From NCBI RefSeq assembly GCF_014193655.1, contig NZ_JACHZQ010000002.1, forward strand, positions 124,001 through 188,000: DNA of 64,000 nucleotides, in the 5' to 3' direction. The notes under the pieces are model-generated. The model had not been told where the DNA came from. It searched no databases and saw nothing but the letters and a program-made list of their open reading frames with translations. The translations under genes and the position numbers were made by a program. Positions within the stretch are counted from its first letter, which is position 1. The number at the start of each line of letters is the position of its first letter. Of the stretch, positions 29,369-37,854 are shown in pieces. Origin of the DNA: Rhizobium sp. BK313. GTDB taxonomy: Bacteria > Pseudomonadota > Alphaproteobacteria > Rhizobiales > Rhizobiaceae.

Positions 29369-29930
29369 GATGTTTCCCTTTTATGAATTCTCGGTCTTTG
29401 CCGTTTTCACCTGTTGCCGCCAGCACACGCAGCTCCGGTTCGGCCAGATGGCTGACGTCCTTCTCGAAGGGCAGCGTCCGATGGATCTCCGGATCGACAG
29501 TCTGATCAAACAGGGCGGTGTAGCCGTAGTTGAGATAGAGACCGACCGCCTCCGGCTGGCGAAAGCCGGTGGTGAGATAGATGCGGGAATAGCCCTGGCG
29601 GGCCGCCCGCGATTCCAGCTCGACCAGAACCTTGCGCGCCAGCCCCTGCCGGCGCAGATCATGGCGGGTCCAGATGCGCTTGAATTCGGCCGTGCGTTCG
29701 TCATAACGCTTGAAGGCGCCGCCGCCGATGGTTTCGCCATCGCGGATCAAAAGCACGAAATTACCATTTGGCGGCGCAAAAGCCTCCGGCGGATAGCGGT
29801 TGAGTTCAGCGGCCGCGCCCTCGGCGTTGAAATAAGTGCCGTAGCGGCTGTCATATTCATGGATCAGCTCATCGATCAGCGGTTTGGCGCGGGGGTCGAG
29901 AGGGGTCGTGTAGAGAAAGCTGTCACTCAT
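29316..29930 (-). CDS. GNAT-family N-acetyltransferase (YxeL/SnaB-like role proposed)
   Basis: The 204-residue protein has a GNAT core (about residues 40-150): the beta-strand FVLLIRDGETIGGGAFKRYDE, the acetyl-CoA loop RRQGLARKVL (R/QxxGxA form) and the C-terminal strand GYSRIYLTTGF. In Bacillus sulfur-salvage operons an acetyltransferase N-acetylates S-substituted cysteines before the monooxygenase step. Its place between the M20 deacetylase and the ABC genes fits that job. The start at 29930 is my choice, 25 bases after the M20 stop. The C-terminal 18 codons overlap the start of the permease-ATPase gene in another frame, an unusually long overlap. Confidence 0.8.
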   Translation of the reverse strand: MSDSFLYTTPLDPRAKPLIDELIHEYDSRYGTYFNAEGAAAELNRYPPEAFAPPNGNFVLLIRDGETIGGGAFKRYDERTAEFKRIWTRHDLRRQGLARKVLVELESRAARQGYSRIYLTTGFRQPEAVGLYLNYGYTALFDQTVDPEIHRTLPFEKDVSHLAEPELRVLAATGENGKDREFIKGKHHGTDDRFRGDRARQQDR

Positions 29931-29955
29931 CTCATCAGCCGTCCTGTTGTCGTCA

Positions 29956-31143
29956 CTATGAAAGGAAGGTCTCGACCAGCCGCACCCAGTAGCAGGCGGC
30001 AGGCGCGATGATCGCATCGTCGAAATCGTAATGAGCGCTGTGCAGGGGGGCGCTGTCGCCATTGCCAACGAAGAGGTAGCTGCCCTTCTGCGCCTGCAGC
30101 ATGAAGGCGAAATCCTCGCTCGCCGTGCGTGGCCGAAAATTCCGCTCAATCCTTCCTTCGCCGAACGCGTCCAGAGCGACCTTGCGGGCAAAAGCGGTCT
30201 CTTCGCGATGGTTGATCAGCGCCGGAAAACCGAGGCGGTAGTTCACATCCGCCTGCGCACCGAAACTTTCGGCCTGGGCGCGGGCAAGTGTGGGAATACG
30301 CTCCTGCAGTTGCTGGCGGACCGTCTCGCTGAAGGCGCGCATGGTCAGCTTCAGCTCCACGCTTTCCGGGATCACGTTCGAGGCCGAGCCGCCATGGATC
30401 GATCCGACGGTCACGACCGCCATGTCCTGGGGATCGACATTGCGCGACACGACGCTCTGAAGCGCGGTGATGAAGGCGGCGGACGCCAATACCGGATCGA
30501 CCGCCTTATGAGGCTCAGCTCCATGGCCACCCTTGCCGACCATGCGGATCACGGCCTGATCGACCGAAGCCATGGCTGCATCGGCGACGAAACCGAACTG
30601 ACCGAGCGGGACACCCGGCCAATTGTGCAGGCCAAAGACAGCGTCGACCGGAAACCGTTCGAAAAGCCCATCCGAGATCATCTTGCGGGCGCCAGCGCCG
30701 ATCTCTTCGGCTGGCTGGAAGATCAGCGTCAGCACACCGGAAAAACGTTTGGTTTCAGCAAGGTAGCGCGCCGCAGCCAGCAGGATCGATGTGTGCCCGT
30801 CATGGCCGCAGGCGTGCATGACGCCAGGATTGTCGCTGGCATAGGGAAGATCCGTCGCCTCCTCGATCGGCAGGGCATCCATATCAGCCCGGATCCCGAT
30901 ACGGCTGTCGCCGTCGCCGCCCCGAAGGGAAGCGACGACGCCGGTGCCCCCAACACCGGTCGTCACCTCATAGCCCCAGGAGGAAAGCAACGAGGCGACG
31001 ATCTTGCTGGTCCGCCGCTCCTGGAAAGCAAGCTCCGGATAACGATGCAGATCGTGACGGAGAGCAATGATCTCGTCGAGAAAGGAGGCTATCCCCGTTT
31101 CGATGTTATCAGCCGGTCGATGGTGCTGGGTAATGACGTTCAT
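29956..31143 (-). CDS. M20 family amidohydrolase (N-acyl deacetylase, YxeP/SndA-like)
   Basis: The 395-residue zinc or manganese hydrolase shows the M20D motifs: ALRHDLHRYPELAFQE near 27-42, GIRADMDALPIEE (83-95), the metal ligands of MHACGHDGH (109-117, Cys112 and His114), QPAEEIGAGA near 142 with a ligand Glu, and a C-terminal RTASEDFAFM near 350. Such enzymes remove N-acyl groups from amino acids. In the Bacillus yxe/ytm operons the homologue deacetylates N-acetylcysteine-type products. It is 18 bases after the monooxygenase gene in the same direction, which supports that step here. Confidence 0.88.
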   Translation of the reverse strand: MNVITQHHRPADNIETGIASFLDEIIALRHDLHRYPELAFQERRTSKIVASLLSSWGYEVTTGVGGTGVVASLRGGDGDSRIGIRADMDALPIEEATDLPYASDNPGVMHACGHDGHTSILLAAARYLAETKRFSGVLTLIFQPAEEIGAGARKMISDGLFERFPVDAVFGLHNWPGVPLGQFGFVADAAMASVDQAVIRMVGKGGHGAEPHKAVDPVLASAAFITALQSVVSRNVDPQDMAVVTVGSIHGGSASNVIPESVELKLTMRAFSETVRQQLQERIPTLARAQAESFGAQADVNYRLGFPALINHREETAFARKVALDAFGEGRIERNFRPRTASEDFAFMLQAQKGSYLFVGNGDSAPLHSAHYDFDDAIIAPAACYWVRLVETFLS

Positions 31144-31161
31144 GGCCCCGCCGATCGTGCC

Positions 31162-32511
31162 TCAGGCACGGATCGCCCTTCCTCGTTCGGCTTCGTCCTT
31201 GGCCTGCGCATAGCGACTCTCGCGATAGGGCAGCCCGAGATGATCACGCAGCGTCGAACCCTTCAGCACAGGGTCGAAATAGCCGCGCTCGGTGAGCCTC
31301 GGCAGGACGTATCTGGCGAAATCGTCGAAGCCTTCGGCGATCACCGGGAAGCCGAGAATGAAGCCATCGGCAGCACCTTGATCCACCCACCGGATAATCT
31401 CGTCGGCGATATGCTCCGCCGTGCCGATGAAGGCGGTACGAGGCGTCGCGGAATCGAGCGCGATCTCGCGCAGCGTCAGCCCCTTCTCGCGCGCGGTCCT
31501 CTTGATGCGATCCGTGGTGGCACGAAAATTGTTGCGACCGATATCGCCGAGCTCGGGGAAGGGCTCGTCCAGGGGATAGACACTGAAATCATGGTGATCG
31601 AAGAAACGGCCGAGATAGAGCAGCGCCTCTTCGATGGTGACGAGATTGCGGATCGCCTGATACTTCGCTTCCGCCTCTTCGTTTGTCGCTCCCACGATCG
31701 GGCCAATGCCCGGATAGATGCCGACTTCCGCAGCCGACCGCCCATGCGCGATCACGCTGTCCTTGAGCTGCCGATAGAAGGCCTGCGCCTCCTCTATCGG
31801 CCCGCCATTGGTGAACACGGCGTCGGCATGTTTGCCGGCAAGCCGGATGCCCGAGTCCGAAGCGCCCGCCTGAAAGACGACCGGCTGTCCCTGCTTGGAA
31901 CGGCCGATATTCAGCGGCCCTTCGACACGGAAGAAGCGGCCCTTGTGGTTCAGCCGCCGCAACTTGGTCTTGTCGACGAAGACGCCGGTCTCACGATTGC
32001 GGATGAAGGCGTCGTCATCCCAGGAATCCCACAGGCCTTTGATGACGTCGAGATATTCGTCGGCGATCTCGTAACGCAGCTCGTGTTCGGGATGTTCGCG
32101 ACTGTAGTTGCGGCCCGAACCCTCGAGCGGCGAAGTCACCGCATTCCACCCTGCCCGACCGCCGCTGATCAGATCGATCGAGCCGAATTGCCGCGCGACG
32201 GTGAAAGGATCGCTGTACGAGGTCGAGACCGTGCCGACGAGGCCGATCTTCGAGGTCGAGGCGGCAAGCGCCGACAAGATCGAGATCGGCTCGAAGCGGT
32301 TGAGGAAATGCGGGATCGACTGCTCGTTGATATAGAGACCATCGGCAACGAAGGCGAAAGCGATGCCGGCCTCTTCCGCCTTGCGCGCCGTCTTGACGAA
32401 GAAATCGAAATTGACGCTGGCATCGGCCGGGCCGCTCGGATGTTTCCAGGCGTTCATGTGGCCGCCCGGACCCTGCAGCATAATGCCGAACGTGATGTGT
32501 TTCTGAGCCAT
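31162..32511 (-). CDS. NtaA/SnaA/DszA-family flavin monooxygenase (YxeK-like)
   Basis: The 449-residue LLM enzyme begins with the family's GIMLQGPGGHMNAWKHP. It contains VADGLYINE, the GTVSTSYSDPFTVARQFGSIDLISGGRAGWNAVTS flavin-binding region, RRLNHKGRFFRVEGPLN and QAGASDSGIRLAGKHADAVF, all typical of NtaA/SnaA/DszA. Members use reduced FMN from a separate reductase and oxygen to cleave C-N or C-S bonds. The Bacillus counterpart YxeK oxidises N-acetyl-S-(2-succino)cysteine. AGAGGA precedes the ATG. No reductase gene is seen in the window. Confidence 0.9.
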   Translation of the reverse strand: MAQKHITFGIMLQGPGGHMNAWKHPSGPADASVNFDFFVKTARKAEEAGIAFAFVADGLYINEQSIPHFLNRFEPISILSALAASTSKIGLVGTVSTSYSDPFTVARQFGSIDLISGGRAGWNAVTSPLEGSGRNYSREHPEHELRYEIADEYLDVIKGLWDSWDDDAFIRNRETGVFVDKTKLRRLNHKGRFFRVEGPLNIGRSKQGQPVVFQAGASDSGIRLAGKHADAVFTNGGPIEEAQAFYRQLKDSVIAHGRSAAEVGIYPGIGPIVGATNEEAEAKYQAIRNLVTIEEALLYLGRFFDHHDFSVYPLDEPFPELGDIGRNNFRATTDRIKRTAREKGLTLREIALDSATPRTAFIGTAEHIADEIIRWVDQGAADGFILGFPVIAEGFDDFARYVLPRLTERGYFDPVLKGSTLRDHLGLPYRESRYAQAKDEAERGRAIRA

Positions 32512-32535
32512 GGAACAATCCTCTTCAGTTCAAAA

Positions 32536-33528
32536 TCAAGCGACGAGGGAGAGCCGCTCCTTGGCGAGCAGCTCGATGGAGGCGAAGCGCTCGGCGGCCG
32601 TCAGCGCCGGCGTGTCGAGAATGAATTCCTTGACGCCGTAGCGGCGATGCAATTCATCCAGCTCTTTTCGGATCTGCGCCGCCGTGCCGTGCAGCACACT
32701 CGGCACCTTTTCTTCAGTCCGGTAGTCGCTGACGCCGGCCTGGCGGGCGAATTCGGCTGCCTGCTCCTCGCTGCCGACATTGACCGTCTGCCCGTTGGGA
32801 AGGAAAATCTTGACGATACGGAGATCGCCGACACGCGCGCGCGCCTGCTCCTCGCTCTCCGCGGCAAAGGCCGCCAGCGCCAGGATCGGGCTCTTGCCGC
32901 CGCTTGCCGCCTCATAGGCTTCGAAGGTCTTGCGGAGATTTTCGGGATCGCCATTCAGATGGCCGGCGAAAACCAGCTCCCAGCCCTTCTCCGCCGCCAA
33001 TTCGGCACTCTCGACGGAAGCGCCGAGCAGGAAACGCTCCGGCGCGATCGAAGGAACCGGCGTTGCGACGGCGGCATCAGCAGTGGATTCGGTTGAAAGA
33101 TAGATGTTGATGTCGGCGAGCTGGTCGGCGAAGCTCGGCTTGCGCTCTGGATCGACCGCTGCCTGCAGCGCCCGTGTCGACAGCGGAAAGCCGCCCGGCG
33201 CCTTGCCAACGCCGAGATCGATGCGGCCGGGTGCCAGCGACGAGAGCAGATTGAAGGTCTCAGCCACCTTGTAGGCGCTATAGTGCTGCAGCATCACCCC
33301 GCCGGAGCCGATGCGGATCTTCGATGTCTTGGCGAGCAGATAGCCGATCAGCGCTTCAGGTGCGGAACTCGCTAGGTTCGCCATATTGTGGTGCTCGGCC
33401 ACCCAGAAACGGTGATAGCCAAGCTCCTCGGCTCGAACCGCCAGCCTGGCGGTCGCCCGCAGCGCATCCGTCGCATTTCTACCGGCTTCGATGGGGCTTT
33501 TGTCGAGAAGGCTCAAAAGATAGGACAT
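32536..33528 (-). CDS. MsnO8-type luciferase-like monooxygenase
   Basis: The 330-residue LLM protein has the short-form family pattern: YLLSLLDKSPIEAG at the N-terminus, FWVAEHHNMANLASSAPEALIGYLLA, SGGVMLQHYSAYKVAETFNLLSSLAPGRIDLGVG, and FLLGASVESAELAAEKG. It is the promoter-proximal gene of the sulfur operon and probably works with the downstream DszA-like enzyme on S-substituted compounds, as YtmO does in Bacillus. The ribosome site is weak. A striking inverted repeat stands 45 bases before the start, so transcription likely begins just upstream. Confidence 0.85.
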   Translation of the reverse strand: MSYLLSLLDKSPIEAGRNATDALRATARLAVRAEELGYHRFWVAEHHNMANLASSAPEALIGYLLAKTSKIRIGSGGVMLQHYSAYKVAETFNLLSSLAPGRIDLGVGKAPGGFPLSTRALQAAVDPERKPSFADQLADINIYLSTESTADAAVATPVPSIAPERFLLGASVESAELAAEKGWELVFAGHLNGDPENLRKTFEAYEAASGGKSPILALAAFAAESEEQARARVGDLRIVKIFLPNGQTVNVGSEEQAAEFARQAGVSDYRTEEKVPSVLHGTAAQIRKELDELHRRYGVKEFILDTPALTAAERFASIELLAKERLSLVA

Positions 33529-33572
33529 ATAGGATCATCCGATTATCGTGCCGGACTGCGGCTTCGTTCCTA

Positions 33573-33595
33573 TAGTCTATAAAATACGTAGACTA
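33573..33595. promoter_or_regulatory. Inverted-repeat operator at the head of the sulfur operon
   Basis: TAGTCTA and TAGACTA are perfect 7-bp inverted arms around a 9-base spacer (TAAAATACG). They lie between the first monooxygenase gene on the minus strand and a divergent TetR gene that begins 230 bases away. The spacer is AT-rich, so the site could overlap a promoter box. The TetR protein or a global sulfur regulator are both possible binders. Confidence 0.6.
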
Positions 33596-33824
33596 AATGG
33601 ATTATAAGAAATGACTTTCTGTTCGCATGGCAAAGTGGGGAAATAAGTTGCAAAACATGCATACACGCCGTGCGTGAGGTTTGCGCGGGGACACCCGCCC
33701 AAAGTTATCTTTGCGGCTGTGGGGCGACGACAAACGCCCCTCCCGGCTTTCAACCGGGGCCGTCATCGCTACGACATCCAATCCATGCTAACCAAAGCCG
33801 GGCTGACGAAAGTTGGTATTAGTG

Positions 33825-34463
33825 ATGCATGGCCGGACAAACCCCACCGCGTTCAGGCTGATGGATGCCTGCGAACATCTTCTTTGCGATGTGGCAACGC
33901 TTGAGGAATTGACGGCGCGGCGTATCGCTATCGCTGCGCATGCCACACCGTCGGCGATAAGCTATCATTTCGGCTCGCAGGAAGCATTGATCATTGCCGT
34001 CGCCGAGCGGGTATACCGGCGCCTGAATGCCGAGCGTCTGAGCCTTCTGCATAAGGCAGTCGCGCGCAAAGCGCCCAATGCTCCCGATCTTGATGAGGTC
34101 ATTGCCGCTCATGTCGGTCCCTCCATCCGCTGGAGTCTCGACCCGACATCCAGCTACCCGGTGCTTTCGCATGTCACGTCGCTTGCCCAGCGCCATCGCG
34201 ACGTCGAACACTATCGCCGGATCATCGATAATGTCGAACACCACAGGGCGTTCATCCCACCGCTGAAGCGCATCGCTCCCTGGCTCGACGACGTCGATAT
34301 CGGCTGGCGGCTGAATTGTGCGCTGGGAATCCGCTCGCAGGTCACCCGCAGCCGTTCCCGCACCGAAATCCTGACCAATCACGCCATCGACCTCGACAAT
34401 GCCGATATCGTGATCGCCCGCATGGTCGAGGTCATCGCGCCGATGTTCCGCCGCCAGAACTAG
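33825..34463 (+). CDS. TetR-family regulator
   Basis: The 212-residue protein has a TetR helix-turn-helix near residues 9-50 (FRLMDACEHLL, RIAIAAHATPSAISYHFGSQEALI) and an unconserved helical C-terminal ligand domain. The start at 33825 is the first ATG. The frame is open a little further upstream only with TTG and GTG. It is divergent from the nine-gene sulfur operon and separated from it by about 300 bases containing a perfect inverted repeat, so it may control that operon. It is also upstream of the phosphoesterase/ABC operon, which is a second possible target. Confidence 0.75.
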   Translation: MHGRTNPTAFRLMDACEHLLCDVATLEELTARRIAIAAHATPSAISYHFGSQEALIIAVAERVYRRLNAERLSLLHKAVARKAPNAPDLDEVIAAHVGPSIRWSLDPTSSYPVLSHVTSLAQRHRDVEHYRRIIDNVEHHRAFIPPLKRIAPWLDDVDIGWRLNCALGIRSQVTRSRSRTEILTNHAIDLDNADIVIARMVEVIAPMFRRQN

Positions 34464-34684
34464 CGCGCTCTGGCGCTGGGCCGTTCTCGAACAGCGTTCG
34501 AAATTCGTCACGTCAACGATAACAAGCTCCTCTATCGGTCATGTTCATAGGCTGAACAACAGTGACGGAGCGTTGGCCGCAAGGGTGTCTGAACAATCCT
34601 GATCCCTTCCGTGCGCCGAAAATATCGGCCGTTCCGCTGCCTGCCACCTCAGCCCCCGAACCGTCTTTTGATTGGAGATCCGCA

Positions 34685-35524
34685 GTGTCACGCGAAACGA
34701 CATTTATCCATCTGACCGACCTCCACATCGGCACGCCTGATGACGATCATCTCTACAGCGACACGACGGAAACGCTGCGCCAGATATTGGCGCTTGTTGC
34801 GACAGTGACGCCGAAGCCGGAATTCGTTGTCGCAAGCGGCGACCTCACCAATCGCGGCGACGCCGAAAGCTTTCGCAAGCTGCGGGATATCATGGCCGAT
34901 ATCGACGTTCCGGTGATCTACGCCCTCGGCAATCACGACACCCGCGCCGGCTTCTATGAAGGAATGGAAATCGCAACCGAAAGTCCCGATGCACCCTATG
35001 ATCATGATCGCGTGGCCGGCGGCATCCATATCGTCACCATCGATTCCAGCACACCGGGCCTGATCGGCGGAACGATCGATCCTGCCCAATTTGAATGGCT
35101 GGAGCGCACGCTCGACACCCATCCGGATCTGCCGAAGCTCATCGTCGTGCATCACCCGCCCGCCCTGGGCGAAGAGCCCGATGTCACCCATTGGCGGACG
35201 ATCCACTTCCCGCAATCGCAACGTCTTGCCGAGATTCTGAAGGGCCGCAATATCATCGGCATTCTGAGCGGCCATATCCATCATGACCGCGTGTCCGTCT
35301 GGCACGGCATCCCCGTCGTCGTCGGCATGGGCCACCATGCAGCGACCGATATTCTGCGCACAGACGTGCTGCGCATGGTTCGTGGCGCTTCTTTCGGCAT
35401 CGGAACGATCCGCCCCTCCGGCCTGACGATGGCCTTTGTGCCGCTGCCCTCCGATCGCGCCGAGCTCAACATCTATCCCTTGAAAAGGCTGCTGGAACGG
35501 GCCGTACCCGTCGCCGCCGAATAA
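34685..35524 (+). CDS. Calcineurin-like metallophosphoesterase (GpdQ/CpdA type)
   Basis: The 279-residue enzyme has the full set of dinuclear metal motifs: DLHIG (near 11), GDLTNRG (near 52), GNHD (near 81), HHPP (near 156) and GHIHH (near 197). This is the class III phosphodiesterase layout shared by GpdQ glycerophosphodiesterase and CpdA cyclic-AMP phosphodiesterase. The GTG at 34685 is the start, because GGAG lies seven bases before it. Longer readings are open but have no such site. It is the first gene of an operon with a CUT1 transporter, so a periplasmic or cytoplasmic phosphodiester substrate is likely. It has no signal peptide. Confidence 0.87.
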   Translation: MSRETTFIHLTDLHIGTPDDDHLYSDTTETLRQILALVATVTPKPEFVVASGDLTNRGDAESFRKLRDIMADIDVPVIYALGNHDTRAGFYEGMEIATESPDAPYDHDRVAGGIHIVTIDSSTPGLIGGTIDPAQFEWLERTLDTHPDLPKLIVVHHPPALGEEPDVTHWRTIHFPQSQRLAEILKGRNIIGILSGHIHHDRVSVWHGIPVVVGMGHHAATDILRTDVLRMVRGASFGIGTIRPSGLTMAFVPLPSDRAELNIYPLKRLLERAVPVAAE

Positions 35525-35544
35525 TCCGACCGGAGAGAATTGAA

Positions 35545-36843
35545 ATGCTGCGCAGAACCTATCTGAAGCTGATGTCGACGCTTGCCGTCGCCGCTCTGGT
35601 GCCCTTTTCCGCCGCCTTCGCGGACATGCCGGCAACCGTCGACGGGCCGGTGACGATCAGCTTCTACAACTACAATCTCGCCTCGGCGAGCGCCGGGGCC
35701 GATGCGACCAAGGAACTGCTTGCCGCCTTCAAGCAGAAATTTCCCAACATCACGGTGGAGACGATCGCCGTACCCTCGAACGAGATCATGAGCCGGGTGC
35801 AGGCCGATATCGTCGCCGGCCAACAGCCCGATGTCGCGCAGCTCGTCTTTCGTGACCTGATCTATATCGCCAACGATCTCGGCGCCAACGCTCTTGAGGA
35901 CATGGTGAGCCCGCAGGAGCTGAAGGACCACCTCTCCGGCATGATCCCGCAGGGCCTCGAACTCGGCAGGGTCGACGGCAAGACCTATGGACTCGCCTAT
36001 ACTTTCTCGACGCCGATCCTTTACTACAACGCCGATCTCTTCCGGCAGGCCGGCCTTGATCCCGACGCCCCGCCGAAGACCTGGGCCGACGTCAAGAAGG
36101 CCGGCGAAGCGATCAAACAAAAGACGGGCAAGAACGGCTTCTTCCCCGGCGCCTATGGTCCCGCCGACGGCACCTTCGTTTATCAGGCGATCGTGATGTC
36201 GAACGGTGGCAAGGTGCGCCAGGGCAACACACTGACCTTTGCCGACGGCGACGCCGCCGATGCCGTCAAGATGTTGCGCGACATGGTCGATAGTGGCGCG
36301 CATGCGCGCATCGATGTCGCGAGCCCCGCCGATACGATGGCAAGCGGCAATCTCGGCATGTTTCTCTATACCAGCGCCTTGTACGCCAGCCTGAAGAAAT
36401 CGGCCGCCGGCAAGTTCGATCTACGCGTCGCCGCCATGCCCTCCTTCGGCGACAAGCCAACGGCACCGACGAACTCGGGCAGCGCCCTCTTCGTTCTCAG
36501 CAAGGATCCGGTCAAGCAGCGCGCTTCCTATGAGCTCCTCAAATTCCTGACCAGCAGGGAAGCCTATACGATCATCACGAGCAAGATCGGCTATCTGCCG
36601 CTGCGTCTCGATATCGTCGATGATCCGAAATATCTCGGCGAATGGGTCAAGCAGAATCCGATGATCCGGCCTAATCTTGAACAGTTAAACCGCCTCACGC
36701 CCAACGTCGCCTTCCCTGGACCCAACTATCGGCAGGTGGAAAACATGATGATGGATGCGGTGCGCCAAGCCGTCTTCGGTAGCGGCGATCCGATCGCAAC
36801 GCTCAAGACGGCGGAGCAGGCTGCGCAGGACCTCATGCCTTAA
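35545..36843 (+). CDS. CUT1-type ABC transporter substrate-binding protein (UgpB-like)
   Basis: The 432-residue family 1 binding protein has a signal peptide (MLRRTYLKLMSTLAVAALV, cut after AFA near 27) followed by the VTISFYNYN strand, AAFKQKFPNITVETIAVPS, the hinge segment YGLAYTFSTPILYYNADLF and a C-terminal PNYRQVENMMMDAV. These fit sugar or glycerol-3-phosphate-type binding proteins. Given the phosphoesterase before it and the phosphatase after the permeases, a phosphorylated or phosphodiester ligand is plausible. It starts 20 bases after the phosphoesterase stop with GGAGAG. Confidence 0.88.
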   Translation: MLRRTYLKLMSTLAVAALVPFSAAFADMPATVDGPVTISFYNYNLASASAGADATKELLAAFKQKFPNITVETIAVPSNEIMSRVQADIVAGQQPDVAQLVFRDLIYIANDLGANALEDMVSPQELKDHLSGMIPQGLELGRVDGKTYGLAYTFSTPILYYNADLFRQAGLDPDAPPKTWADVKKAGEAIKQKTGKNGFFPGAYGPADGTFVYQAIVMSNGGKVRQGNTLTFADGDAADAVKMLRDMVDSGAHARIDVASPADTMASGNLGMFLYTSALYASLKKSAAGKFDLRVAAMPSFGDKPTAPTNSGSALFVLSKDPVKQRASYELLKFLTSREAYTIITSKIGYLPLRLDIVDDPKYLGEWVKQNPMIRPNLEQLNRLTPNVAFPGPNYRQVENMMMDAVRQAVFGSGDPIATLKTAEQAAQDLMP

Positions 36844-36854
36844 GGAGGACCGCA

Positions 36855-36889
36855 CCGGCCGAAGCCCGAGGTTTCGGCCGGTTTTGTTT
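36855..36889 (+). terminator. Intra-operon terminator/attenuator after the binding-protein gene
   Basis: A 9-bp stem (CCGGCCGAA / TTCGGCCGG) with a 9-base loop is followed by TTTTGTTT, 11 bases after the binding-protein stop and 14 before the first permease. This is a textbook intrinsic terminator placed inside an operon, so most transcripts should stop after the binding protein and a minority continue into the permeases. Confidence 0.8.
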
Positions 36890-36903
36890 CGGGACGATTT
36901 TTC

Positions 36904-37854
36904 ATGACCGATATCCAGGCCGACCTTTCGCAACCCATGAGCAGGATCACGACCCGCCCGGCACTCAACCGACAGCGCGGTGCCGGGATAACGCCATGGC
37001 TCTATCTTGCACCGGCGCTGATCCTGCTCTTCATGTGGACCTATGTTCCTCTGATAGAGGCCTTCAAGCTCTCCTTCTACCAGTGGAACATGTTGCCGAC
37101 TGCGCCGCAGCGTTTTGTTGGCCTAGACAATTACCGCCGGATCTTCGCACTGTCCGAGATGCGCATCGCGCTTTGGAACACGCTTCTCTACATCATCGGG
37201 CTCTTTCCGATGTCAGTGATCATCCCGCTTTTCGCCGCCATCCTGACGCAGGATCTGCAGGGCCGCCTGCGCACGCTCTACCGCACTCTGATTTTCGTGC
37301 CGATGATCGTGCCCCCGGTCGTCGCGGCGATCCTGTGGCGCTGGCTTTTGAGCGACGATCATGGGCTCGTCAACAATCTGCTCGCGCTCGCGGGTTTCGG
37401 GACCGTGGGCTTCCTGACCGACCCGCATTACGCCCTGGCGACCCTCACCTGGATCACGGGCTGGAAACTCATTGGCTTTTCGACGCTGCTCTTTTCTTCC
37501 GCCAATGCCGGCATCGATCGGTCCTATATCGAGGCCGCGCGTATCGATGGCGCCAGCCGCTGGCAGATCGTCCGCGATATCCGCCTGCCGCTGCTATCGC
37601 CCACGGTCATGCTTCTGTCGATGATGACGATCCTGTTCGGCGCGCAGTGGAGCTTTGCCTATATCAGCGTGCTGACCAATGGCGGCCCGCTCAAATCGAC
37701 GACGAACATCTTCTACGTGCTTTGGGAATACGGCTTCGAAACGCTTTCTGCCGGCTGGAGCGCGGCCGCGGGCATGATCACCTTTGCCAGCTTTGCGATC
37801 ATCGCCTTCTTCTGCTTGCGGCTCATGAAGAGGTATGCCGTCTATGACAATTGA
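36904..37854 (+). CDS. CUT1 ABC transporter permease 1 (UgpA-like)
   Basis: The 316-residue membrane protein has an N-terminal cytoplasmic tail and six helices, with the EAA motif EAARIDGASRWQIVRDIRLP near 210 that docks to the ATPase, and the SSANAGIDRSYIE lead-in. It forms the channel heterodimer with the next gene product. The gene overlaps that gene by 11 bases. No ATPase gene occurs in the operon, so the ATP-binding subunit must come from elsewhere. Confidence 0.9.
   Translation: MTDIQADLSQPMSRITTRPALNRQRGAGITPWLYLAPALILLFMWTYVPLIEAFKLSFYQWNMLPTAPQRFVGLDNYRRIFALSEMRIALWNTLLYIIGLFPMSVIIPLFAAILTQDLQGRLRTLYRTLIFVPMIVPPVVAAILWRWLLSDDHGLVNNLLALAGFGTVGFLTDPHYALATLTWITGWKLIGFSTLLFSSANAGIDRSYIEAARIDGASRWQIVRDIRLPLLSPTVMLLSMMTILFGAQWSFAYISVLTNGGPLKSTTNIFYVLWEYGFETLSAGWSAAAGMITFASFAIIAFFCLRLMKRYAVYDN

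Noticed and set aside
30031..33096. Open frame of 1021 codons on the plus strand across the M20 and LLM genes
   Set aside because: It lies antisense to three well-recognised genes. The translation is rich in Arg, Asp and Gly and matches nothing. Long antisense frames are common in GC-rich codon-biased DNA.
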